Source of the DNA: an uncultured Hyphomicrobiales bacterium | Lineage (GTDB): Bacteria > Pseudomonadota > Alphaproteobacteria > Rhizobiales > Aestuariivirgaceae | Direction of reading: 5' to 3' | NCBI GenBank assembly: GCA_903930095.1 | Contig: CAIYXE010000426.1 | Location: forward strand, 1-7,258 | Length of the DNA: 7,258 bases | Shown: in pieces, positions 1-6,286 of the stretch | How the letters are laid out: every line of letters begins with the position of its first letter | Numbering within the stretch: the stretch's first letter is position 1 | Position numbers and translations under genes: made by a program | Notes under the pieces: model-generated | What the model was told of the DNA's origin: nothing | The model's database searches: none | Seen by the model: the letters and a program-made list of their open reading frames with translations, nothing else

Positions 1-1
1 A

Positions 2-577
2 ATGGCGGGAATCCGCGTCTTCGCCACGGGCGGCATCGGCGGGGTGCACAGGGGCGCGGAGATGACCTTCGACATTTCCGCCGACATGACGGAATTCGCC
101 GAAAGCAGCGTTGCGGTGGTGACGGCAGGCGCCAAGGCGATCCTTGACCTGGGGCTCACGCTTGAAACGCTGGAGACGCTGGGCGTGCCGGTGATCGGCC
201 TTGGCACGGATGAGTTCCCAGCCTTCTATTCGCGCCGGAGCGGCCATGCCGTGCCGATGCGCTGCAACAGTGCCGGCGAGATCGCAAGCGTGATGCGGGC
301 CAAGTGGGAGATGGGGCTGAAGGGCGGCATCGTGGTGGCCAACCCCATTCCGGCAGAGGCTGAAATCCCCGCTGCCGAGATCGCCCCCGTGATCGAGGCC
401 GCCTTGCGCCAGGCGGCGGCCAAGGGCATTCACGGCAAGGAAACGACACCATTCCTTCTAGCCGAAATCGCGGGCGTAACAGAAGGGCGCTCACTTGCGG
501 CCAATATCGCGCTTGTCAGGAACAATGCCAGGGTGGCCGGGTCAATCGCCGTGGCATACGCGGCGCAGGGTGCGTGA
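2..577 (+). CDS. psuG: Pseudouridine-5'-phosphate glycosidase, C-terminal part (5' end cut by window)
   Basis: PsuG (IndA/YeiN family) reversibly splits pseudouridine 5'-phosphate into uracil and ribose 5-phosphate, the second step of cytosolic pseudouridine catabolism after the kinase PsuK. The visible 191 residues begin at [18 protein letters not shown] (about residues 3-20) and run to the natural C terminus. They match, from memory, the last ~190 of the 312 residues of E. coli PsuG, so roughly 120 N-terminal residues lie outside the window and the ATG at position 2 is an internal Met. The Schiff-base lysine is present in TAGAKAILD (Lys45 here, equivalent to E. coli Lys166), as is the metal-binding FDISAD stretch (23-28). 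[11 protein letters not shown] and [12 protein letters not shown] are further family signatures. A psuK gene is not in view. It ends with TGA, 14 bases before the stop of the convergent gene at 592-900. No terminator hairpin is evident. Confidence 0.96.
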   Translation: MAGIRVFATGGIGGVHRGAEMTFDISADMTEFAESSVAVVTAGAKAILDLGLTLETLETLGVPVIGLGTDEFPAFYSRRSGHAVPMRCNSAGEIASVMRAKWEMGLKGGIVVANPIPAEAEIPAAEIAPVIEAALRQAAAKGIHGKETTPFLLAEIAGVTEGRSLAANIALVRNNARVAGSIAVAYAAQGA

Positions 578-591
578 CGGCTTGCTGACAG

Positions 592-900
592 CTACTCGCG
601 CGAAAAAACGAGCCTGAGGCGGGGAGGGGCTGGTTCCGCGCCCCTGAGGGCTAATTCATAGGAAAGCCGCAGGGCCTCTGCCTGTTCCTCACGCGGGAGG
701 CCGGCAAGAAAGCCCCCGAGAGCTGATTCCAGGGCGCGGGCAAAATCGTGAAAGCCGCCCTGCGATGCTTCGTCGGCAACTGCTGCCGCCAGGCAATAGA
801 GGTGCAAGGCCTCACCTGTGCCGGACTCCTGCCTTTCGCCTTGTTTCGGACCGTGCACTTGAAACCCCCGGCAATCGCTGTCACGGCTGAGATTATCCAA
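592..900 (-). CDS. Small hypothetical protein (102 aa, weak support)
   Basis: I do not recognise this protein. The frame opens at a TTG (898-900) just after an in-frame TAG and ends with TAG at 592-594. A GAGG lies about 11 bases before the TTG, so initiation would be weak; an in-frame GTG 14 codons later is an alternative start. From about residue 30 the product looks like a soluble helical protein: a stretch rich in Ala, Leu and Glu containing HLYCLAAAVADEAS and EEQAEALRLSYELALRG, then a basic tail with PRLRLVFSRE. There is no signal peptide, membrane segment or known motif. By my hand count about two thirds of the last 73 codons end in G or C, visibly lower than in the neighbouring core genes, so the gene may be fast-evolving, acquired, or not a gene. 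It fills the only gap between psuG and holC and would be divergent from holC. The overlapping frames here look less protein-like. Confidence 0.42.
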   Translation of the reverse strand: MDNLSRDSDCRGFQVHGPKQGERQESGTGEALHLYCLAAAVADEASQGGFHDFARALESALGGFLAGLPREEQAEALRLSYELALRGAEPAPPRLRLVFSRE

Positions 901-950
901 AGCGGCCTACGCCTCAATATGGAAAAACTGCCATAGCAGCTTACTTAGCG

Positions 951-978
951 TGAGGACCGGCATATGAACCGCACTTGA
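951..978 (+). other. Strong ribosome binding site plus four-codon minigene in the holC leader
   Basis: TGAGGA (951-956) lies 7 bases before an ATG at 964-966, the best Shine-Dalgarno/start pair upstream of holC. That ATG opens a frame of only four codons (Met-Asn-Arg-Thr) ending in TGA at 976-978. The TGA overlaps by two bases a TTG (975-977) that is in frame with holC. The holC ATG at 1011 has no obvious Shine-Dalgarno of its own. Ribosomes could terminate at the minigene and re-initiate 33 bases downstream. This is read directly from the sequence; a regulatory role is inference and the arrangement could be chance. Confidence 0.35.
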
Positions 979-1010
979 CCGCCGCGGCCACCTTGCCGAT
1001 GAATGACGCC

Positions 1011-1472
1011 ATGACCCCCGTGTTCTTCTACCATCTGGAACGCCAGCCGCTGGAGACCGTGCTGCCGAAGCTGCTGAACACCAGCCTGGAGCGGGGCTGG
1101 CGCGTGGTTGTGCAGGCGGGCAGCGAAGAGCGCAGCGAGGCGATCGCGGCGCAGCTCTGGAGCCATGACGAGGAGAGCTTCTTGCCGCACGGCACCAAGG
1201 CAGACGGTTTCCCCGACCTGCAGCCGATTTGGATCACCGCGGCGGACGAGAACCCGAACAACGCCAACATCCGCTTCTTCGTGGACGGGGCGCCCGTGGG
1301 CGACATTGCCGGGCTGACGCGCGCCGTCATCCTGTTCGACGGCAATGACGCCGAGGCGGTCGATGCCGCGCGCGCCGGTTGGAAGCGGTTCAAGGCCGCC
1401 GGCCATGAGGTGAGCTACTTTCAGCAGGACGAGCAGGGCCGCTGGCAGAACCGCGCCGCCACCGGGAGCTAA
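1011..1472 (+). CDS. holC: DNA polymerase III subunit chi
   Basis: HolC is the chi accessory subunit of the replicative polymerase. In characterised systems it pairs with psi (HolD) in the clamp loader and contacts the C-terminal tail of single-stranded DNA-binding protein. Many alphaproteobacteria have chi without a recognisable psi. The 153-residue product is close to the 147 of E. coli. Visible features are the N-terminal FFYHLER strand (5-11), the ERGWRVVVQ strand (27-35), AAQLWSHDEESFLPHG (46-61), QPIWIT (71-76) and a C-terminal WKRFKAAGHEVSYFQQD (124-140) followed by GRW, all typical of chi. The ATG at 1011 is chosen because the protein there begins MTPVFFYHLE, as in the family; in-frame TTG 975 and ATG 999 would add 12 or 4 non-conserved residues. 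In many proteobacteria holC follows pepA, but not here. Its TAA stop is 4 bases from the stop of the convergent ABC-F gene. Confidence 0.93.
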   Translation: MTPVFFYHLERQPLETVLPKLLNTSLERGWRVVVQAGSEERSEAIAAQLWSHDEESFLPHGTKADGFPDLQPIWITAADENPNNANIRFFVDGAPVGDIAGLTRAVILFDGNDAEAVDAARAGWKRFKAAGHEVSYFQQDEQGRWQNRAATGS

Positions 1473-1476
1473 CTCA

Positions 1477-3324
1477 TCAAAGCTGCGCTTCGAGCCACTG
1501 GTTTTCCAGTTCCTCCAGCTCTGCGGCAAGCCTCACGCGCAGCTTGCCGAAGTCGGCGGCCTTCTTCGGTTCCTCGCTGAAGATCGCAGGGTCGGAGAGC
1601 GCCTTGTCCAGGATCTCGATCTTGCCGCGCAGTTCCTCCATCCGGCGGTCCAGCTTGTCGACCGCCTTCTGCGTGGCGGCGGCTGAGGCGCGCGGCGGGG
1701 GGGAAGGCGTTGCGGCCTGCGGCCTGGCCGGCTGGCGCTCGCCGCGGCGGGCCTCACGCGCTTTCTCCAGCACGAGGCGGGTGTAGTCGTCCATGTCGCC
1801 GTCGAAGCGCCTGACGGTGCCGTCGCTGACGAGCCAGAGATCGTCGACGCAGGTCTCGATGATGTGGCGGTCGTGGCTGATGAGGATCACCGCGCCCTCA
1901 TAGTCGTTGATCGCCATGATGAGCGCCTCGCGGCTGTCGACGTCGAGGTGGTTCGTCGGCTCGTCAAGCACCAGCACATGTGGCGCATGGAACGCGGCAA
2001 GCGCGAACAGCATCCGCGCCTTCTCCCCACCCGACAGCGTGTCACAGCGCGAATCCGCCAGCGCCGCGCCGAAGCCATAGGCGCCGAGCTTGGCGCGGCG
2101 TTGCGATTCCGGCGCGTCCGGCATGAGGGCGCTGAAATAGGAATAGGGTGTCCTTTCGGGCGAGATCTCGTCGAGTTGGTGCTGGGCGAAATAGCCGACC
2201 GTGAGGCGCGCGGGCGCCGCCATCTCGCCGCCCATGGGGCTGAGTTTGCCGCAGAGCAGCTTGGCGAAGGTCGACTTGCCGTTGCCGTTCGAGCCGAGGA
2301 GCGCGATCCGGTCATCAGGGTCGAGGCGCAGCGTGATGTTCTTCAGGACGGGCCTGTTCTCGGCATAGCCGACGCTGACCTTGTCCCACTTGACGAGTGG
2401 TGGAGAAATGGCTTTTTCGGGATTGGGAAAGAAGAAGGGCGCGACGCGGTCCTCGACCAGTTCGGCGATGGGCTCAAGCTTCGAGAGCGCCTTGAGGCGG
2501 CTTTGCGCCTGCCGTGCCTTCGAGGCCTTGTAGCGGAAGCGGTCCACGAAAGCCATCATGTGCTTTCGCTGGTCTTCCTGCTTCTTCCTGAGCTTGACGG
2601 TGAGCGCTTGCTTCTCGCGCCGCTGGCGCTCGAAGCTGTCGTAGTTTCCGAGGTAGAGGGTGAGCTTGCCGCGTTCGAGATGCAGGATGTGGCCAACCGC
2701 CTCGTTGAGCAGGTCCCTGTCATGGCTGATCAGCACGATGGTGTGCGGATAGTCGCGGATGAAGCTCTTGAGCCAGATCGTGCCCTCGAGGTCGAGATAG
2801 TTCGTCGGCTCGTCGAGGAGCAGCACGTCAGGCTGTGCGAACAGCGCGGCACCAAGTGCAACCCGCATGCGCCAACCGCCCGAGAGTGCCGAGCAGGGGC
2901 CCTGCTGCTTCTCCTCCGTGAAGCCGAGGCCGCTCAGGATGGTGGCGGCCCGGGCCTGTGCGCTGTGGGCGTCGATGTCGGCCAGCCGCATCTGGATGTC
3001 TGCGATGCGTTGGGGGTCGGTGGCGGTTGCGGCCTCCGCCGTCAGCGCCGCGAGTTCCGCGTCGCCCGCCATGACCGTGTCGATCAGGCTTTCAGGCCCG
3101 CCGGGCGCCTCCTGGGCGACGGTGCCGATCCGCGCGTTGCGCGGAACCGTGATGCTGCCGGATTCCGCCGGGATTTCCCCCAGGATCAGCCGGAACAGCG
3201 TCGACTTGCCCACGCCGTTCCGCCCCACAATGCCGACCTTGTGCCCCTGCGGCACGGCCACCGAGGCGTCTTCGAGCAGCAGGCGTCCGCCGATCCTGTA
3301 GGTCAGGCCATTGATGTGCAACAT
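1477..3324 (-). CDS. ABC-F family ATPase, YheS-like
   Basis: This is a 615-residue soluble protein with two ABC ATPase domains in one chain and no membrane segments. ABC-F proteins act on the ribosome, usually at the E site; the YheS subgroup is thought to help stalled or problematic translation. Domain 1 has Walker A GRNGVGKS (34-41), signature LSGGWRMR (147-154), Walker B LLLDEPTNYLD (168-178) and switch His201. A charged linker follows (about 230-285, containing YKASKARQAQSRLKAL), the P-site tRNA interaction motif region. Domain 2 has Walker A GSNGNGKS (344-351), GYFAQHQLDE (377-386), signature LSGGEKAR (430-437), Walker B LVLDEPTNHLD (451-461) and switch His484. After a Pro/Ala-rich hinge (about 532-552) comes a C-terminal coiled coil (552-612). 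LSGGW, GYFAQHQL and the tail favour YheS over EttA or Uup. The ATG at 3324 gives the family N terminus (MLHINGLTYRI). The frame stays open to 3531, but that extension is repeat-derived. It ends in tandem TGA codons. Confidence 0.95.
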   Translation of the reverse strand: MLHINGLTYRIGGRLLLEDASVAVPQGHKVGIVGRNGVGKSTLFRLILGEIPAESGSITVPRNARIGTVAQEAPGGPESLIDTVMAGDAELAALTAEAATATDPQRIADIQMRLADIDAHSAQARAATILSGLGFTEEKQQGPCSALSGGWRMRVALGAALFAQPDVLLLDEPTNYLDLEGTIWLKSFIRDYPHTIVLISHDRDLLNEAVGHILHLERGKLTLYLGNYDSFERQRREKQALTVKLRKKQEDQRKHMMAFVDRFRYKASKARQAQSRLKALSKLEPIAELVEDRVAPFFFPNPEKAISPPLVKWDKVSVGYAENRPVLKNITLRLDPDDRIALLGSNGNGKSTFAKLLCGKLSPMGGEMAAPARLTVGYFAQHQLDEISPERTPYSYFSALMPDAPESQRRAKLGAYGFGAALADSRCDTLSGGEKARMLFALAAFHAPHVLVLDEPTNHLDVDSREALIMAINDYEGAVILISHDRHIIETCVDDLWLVSDGTVRRFDGDMDDYTRLVLEKAREARRGERQPARPQAATPSPPPRASAAATQKAVDKLDRRMEELRGKIEILDKALSDPAIFSEEPKKAADFGKLRVRLAAELEELENQWLEAQL

Positions 3325-3335
3325 GGCTGGGGCTT

Positions 3336-3452
3336 CTAGAGCATGATCCGCAAAAGTGGAAACCACTTTTGCGCCAAGATCATGCTCAAGCAATTGATCT
3401 TGCGCGAGTTCTTTTCGACCAGATGATTCCACCCGGTCGGAACGCGCGCTAG
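3336..3452. repeat. Composite palindromic dispersed repeat between the ABC-F gene and ppc
   Basis: The core is a near-perfect palindrome. GAGCATGATC (3339-3348) pairs with GATCATGCTC (3378-3387), and CGCAAAAGTGG (3349-3359) pairs with CCACTTTTGCG (3363-3373), leaving a 3-base loop (AAA) and a 4-base bulge (3374-3377). A second hairpin overlaps it: 3371-3382 (with one bulged C) pairs with 3395-3405, extended by TGC/GCA (3383-3385 with 3390-3392) around a TCAA loop. A third, imperfect near-palindrome follows at about 3427-3442 (TTCCACCCGGTCGGAA). The two ends look alike when read outward (TCTAGAGC at left, GCTAGCGC on the other strand at right), so I take about 3336-3452 as one element; the right boundary is soft. 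Palindromes with a GAGCATGATC arm are abundant intergenic repeats in rhizobial-group genomes as far as I recall. The element lies in the leader of the ABC-F transcript and between the two divergent promoters. Confidence 0.75.
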
Positions 3453-3503
3453 CGGCATCGCCGTTTTCTGTCATGCGCGAAGCGCTGTCGTCGAAAAACG
3501 ATA

Positions 3504-3532
3504 TTGACTTGGCTGGTGCTGCACCGCACAAG
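3504..3532 (+). promoter_or_regulatory. Possible weak sigma-70-type promoter for ppc
   Basis: TTGACT (3504-3509) matches the -35 consensus at five of six bases. It stands 17 bases before CACAAG (3527-3532), a poor -10 element. A transcript from here would begin near 3539, a few bases before the GAGGAG ribosome binding site. The spacing is right but the -10 match is weak, so this is a candidate only. No equally good promoter was found for the ABC-F gene on the other strand. Confidence 0.25.
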
Positions 3533-3546
3533 CGATGAGGGGAATT

Positions 3547-3552
3547 GAGGAG
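3547..3552 (+). promoter_or_regulatory. Ribosome binding site GAGGAG that decides the ppc start
   Basis: GAGGAG ends 10 bases before a GTG at 3563-3565. The only upstream in-frame start, TTG at 3545-3547, overlaps this element and has its own purine run (3537-3542) only two bases away, too close to serve it. This supports GTG 3563 as the start of ppc. Confidence 0.6.
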
Positions 3553-3562
3553 CGTACATCAG

Positions 3563-6286
3563 GTGAAGTCGGGACAGATCGCGAAGGCCTATATCGCGGG
3601 ACCGGCCGATACGGCCTACCAGGACGAGATCACCATGATGCTGCGGGACCTCCTGCGCCAGGTGATCAAGGTGCGCGAGCCGCGTGTGCTGGCGGTGATC
3701 GACGAGCCCGCCAACGCGCTTGATCTGGCGCCGGACCTGATCGAGCACGCCCTGCAGGTGATCGGCATCTGGCTGCAGCTGCTGAACATTGCGGAGGAGA
3801 ACGCCGCGATGCGCAACCGCCGCCAGATGGAGAACCGCAGTGGCCCGGACCAGGTGCCGGGCTCCTTTTCCCACGCCTTTGCCACGGTGGCTGCCGCCAA
3901 TGTGCCGCCCGAAGCGGTGCAGAAGGCGCTGGACACCGTTGATGTGCAGCCGACCATCACCGCCCACCCCACGGAAGCAAAGCGCGTCACCGTGCTGGAG
4001 ATCCACCGCCGGATCTATCTGAAGCTCTATGAGCTCGAGAGCCCGCGCTGGACCCCGCGCGAGCGCGCCGGCCTTCTCAAGGCGCTCCGGACCGAGATCG
4101 ATCTTCTGTGGCTTACCGGCGAGATCCGGCTCGAGAAGCCGACGGTCGAGCAGGAGATCCACTGGGGGCTGCATTTCTTCCGCGAGACGCTGTTCGACCG
4201 CACGGGAAGCCTGTGCGACATGCTGGAGGCAGCCCTTCAGCGCCACTATCCGGAAACGCCCTGCCGGGTGCGCCCGCCATTGCGCTATTCCTCATGGATC
4301 GGCGGCGACCGGGACGGCAATCCCTTCGTTACCGTCGACGTGACACGCTATGCGCTGAAGGAGAACCGCGAGGCGATCCTCGCGCGGCTCGACCACCGGC
4401 TGAACGACCTGGCGCAACTCGTCTCGCTGAGTTCCCAGGAGGTGTCATTTCCGCCCACCTTCCTCGAACGCTTGCAGCGCCAGGCCGCGCTTGCGGGTGC
4501 GGCCGACACCATCACGGCGCGCAATGTGCACGAGCCCTTCCGCCAGTTCTTCACCGCCCTGCGGCACCGGCTTGCCGCAACCTTCCAGCCCGGTGCGAAG
4601 GCCACGGGCTTCCGCGACACCAGTGAGCTGATTGGGGAATTGCTGGCGGCGGAGGAAACGCTGGCGCAGATGCAGTCGGTCTCGCTCGCCTCGACACTGG
4701 TGAGGCCGGTCCGCTGGGAGGTTGAAACTTTCGGCTTCCGCTCGGTGAGCCTCGACATCCGCCAGAACACCACGGTGATCAACCGTGTGCTGAAGGAAAT
4801 CTGGCGCAAGCTGAACCCACTGGAGCCGGGCGAAGGCCCCGAACCCGGAACGCCCGCATGGCAGGCCTGGATCGAAACCGAACTCGACAAGCCGCTGGGC
4901 TTCCTGCCGCAGTTCCGCGGCGTCTCGGAGGAAGCACGTGAGCTTCTGGACCTTCTCGGCCTGATCCGCGAGACGATCGAGGGGCCCGACCGCCAGGCCA
5001 TCGGCGCCTTCATCCTCTCGATGACGCAGAGCGCCAGCGACGTGCTGGGTCTTTATCTCCTTTCCAAGTTCGCAGGCCTTTTCGCCGACGAGACGGCGCG
5101 CGAGATGTGCCGCATCCGCGTGGTGCCGCTGTTCGAGACCATCGACGACCTGCGCGCTGCGCCGCAGATCATGCGCGATCTTCTTGCCCAACCGCTGGTG
5201 CGCAACTCCATTGCCGCCAATGGCGGCCGCCAGGAGGTGATGCTGGGCTATTCCGATTCCAACAAGGACGGCGGTTTCTTCTGCGCCAGCTTTGAACTCT
5301 ACGAGGCCCAGCGCGGCCTGATCCGCATCGGGCGTGATGCGGGGGTCTCGATCAGCTTCTTCCACGGCCGCGGCGGCTCGGTGAGCCGCGGCGGCGCCCC
5401 CACCGGCCGCGCCATTGCCGCCCAGCCCGCAGGCACCATCGATGGGCACATGCGCGTCACCGAGCAGGGCGAGGTCGTCTCATCCAAGTTTGCCAACCGC
5501 GGCACGGCGCAGCACAATCTCGAGATCCTTGCGGCCTCTGTCTTCGTCCATACGCTGAAGTCGATCGACGAGCCGGAGCTGAAGGTGAACCGCGAGCACC
5601 AGAGCGCGGTGGAATGGATCGCCAAGGCCTCTTTCCGCCATTACCGCAAGCTGGCGGAGGACAAGGCGCTGCTCGACTATTTCCACCAGGCCTCGCCGGT
5701 GGAGGAGCTCGCCAATCTGAAGCTCGGCTCAAGGCCCGCGCGCCGCTTCGGCGCCAAGGGCATCGGCGACCTGCGCGCCATACCCTGGGTCTTCGCCTGG
5801 AGCCAGAACCGCCATTTGCTGACCGGCTGGTACGGCCTCGGCTATGCCTTCGATGATTTTCTCGTGCCGCGCGGTGCTGAGGGCATGGCGCTGCTGCGCG
5901 ACATGTTCAACAAGTCACGCGGTTTCCGGCTCGCAGTCGATGAGGTGGAGAAGTCGCTCTACCTTGCCGACATGGATGTTGCCGAGCAATATGCCGGGCT
6001 CGTGACCGACCGCACCTCCGCCGAGCGCCTGTTCGCGTTGATCCGCCATGAACACCAGCGCACCTCCCGCACCATTCTCGAGCTCACCGGTGAGAAGCGC
6101 CTGTGCGAGCGCTTCGACGGGCTGCAGCGCCGCTTCGAACGGGTCAGGCCCATGGTGGACCAGGCCAACCGGTGGCAGGTGCAGCTCCTCAAGGAGACGC
6201 GCAAGGGCAATGGCGGCGACAAGCTGATGATGCCGTTGCTGATGACCATGAACTGCGTGGCAACGGGCCTGGGCTGGACCGGCTGA
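3563..6286 (+). CDS. ppc: Phosphoenolpyruvate carboxylase, with altered aspartate-inhibitor site
   Basis: PEPC is a cytosolic, normally tetrameric enzyme that adds bicarbonate to phosphoenolpyruvate to give oxaloacetate, refilling the TCA cycle (and feeding the serine cycle in methylotrophs). From GTG 3563 the product is 907 residues (E. coli: 883). Catalytic motifs are all present: TAHPTE with His135, SSWIGGDRDGNP (243-254), LDIRQN (397-402), LGYSDSNKDGG (561-571), FHGRGGSVSRGG (600-611; His601, Arg603, Arg609), RVTEQGE, LGSRPARR and LRAIPWVFAWSQNR. The protein ends in GLGWTG instead of the usual RNTG or QNTG. By motif alignment with E. coli from memory, the aspartate-binding residues Lys773, Arg832 and Asn881 become Leu801, Val861 and Trp905; only Arg587 (Arg609 here) remains. 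I infer an enzyme insensitive to aspartate/malate. It is divergent from the ABC-F gene, and its TGA directly abuts the trhO stop. No serine-cycle neighbours are in view. Only the first ~30 residues are uncertain. Confidence 0.97.
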   Translation: MKSGQIAKAYIAGPADTAYQDEITMMLRDLLRQVIKVREPRVLAVIDEPANALDLAPDLIEHALQVIGIWLQLLNIAEENAAMRNRRQMENRSGPDQVPGSFSHAFATVAAANVPPEAVQKALDTVDVQPTITAHPTEAKRVTVLEIHRRIYLKLYELESPRWTPRERAGLLKALRTEIDLLWLTGEIRLEKPTVEQEIHWGLHFFRETLFDRTGSLCDMLEAALQRHYPETPCRVRPPLRYSSWIGGDRDGNPFVTVDVTRYALKENREAILARLDHRLNDLAQLVSLSSQEVSFPPTFLERLQRQAALAGAADTITARNVHEPFRQFFTALRHRLAATFQPGAKATGFRDTSELIGELLAAEETLAQMQSVSLASTLVRPVRWEVETFGFRSVSLDIRQNTTVINRVLKEIWRKLNPLEPGEGPEPGTPAWQAWIETELDKPLGFLPQFRGVSEEARELLDLLGLIRETIEGPDRQAIGAFILSMTQSASDVLGLYLLSKFAGLFADETAREMCRIRVVPLFETIDDLRAAPQIMRDLLAQPLVRNSIAANGGRQEVMLGYSDSNKDGGFFCASFELYEAQRGLIRIGRDAGVSISFFHGRGGSVSRGGAPTGRAIAAQPAGTIDGHMRVTEQGEVVSSKFANRGTAQHNLEILAASVFVHTLKSIDEPELKVNREHQSAVEWIAKASFRHYRKLAEDKALLDYFHQASPVEELANLKLGSRPARRFGAKGIGDLRAIPWVFAWSQNRHLLTGWYGLGYAFDDFLVPRGAEGMALLRDMFNKSRGFRLAVDEVEKSLYLADMDVAEQYAGLVTDRTSAERLFALIRHEHQRTSRTILELTGEKRLCERFDGLQRRFERVRPMVDQANRWQVQLLKETRKGNGGDKLMMPLLMTMNCVATGLGWTG

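Noticed and set aside
1697..1703. A run of seven G (C on the coding strand) in the ABC-F gene as a possible phase-variation tract
   Set aside because: It encodes part of the Pro-rich hinge in a high-GC gene, is short, and a housekeeping ATPase is an unlikely target for switching.
1864..3339. A 491-codon open frame antisense to the ABC-F gene
   Set aside because: The minus strand encodes an unmistakable double-ATPase here. The antisense product is Arg/Glu/Val-rich with no motif, a usual by-product of high-GC codon bias.
3339..3387. The palindrome as a rho-independent terminator
   Set aside because: It lies upstream of the ABC-F start rather than after a gene, and no T run follows on either strand.
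3336..3452. The repeat region as a CRISPR array or insertion sequence
   Set aside because: There are no regularly spaced direct repeats and no transposase. It is a single short palindromic element.
3535..3723. A plus-strand ATG frame starting at 3535, just before ppc
   Set aside because: It has no conserved content and runs out of frame through the start of ppc, whose own GTG has a better ribosome binding site.
3449..4246. A 265-codon minus-strand frame running from the intergenic region into ppc
   Set aside because: Most of it is antisense to conserved PEPC motifs. The His/Gln/Arg-rich product is typical of a shadow frame.
4445..5449. A 334-codon open frame antisense to ppc (also 4348-5013)
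   Set aside because: It lies wholly within conserved PEPC sequence on the other strand, is low-complexity Ala/Gly/Arg, and has no recognisable domain.
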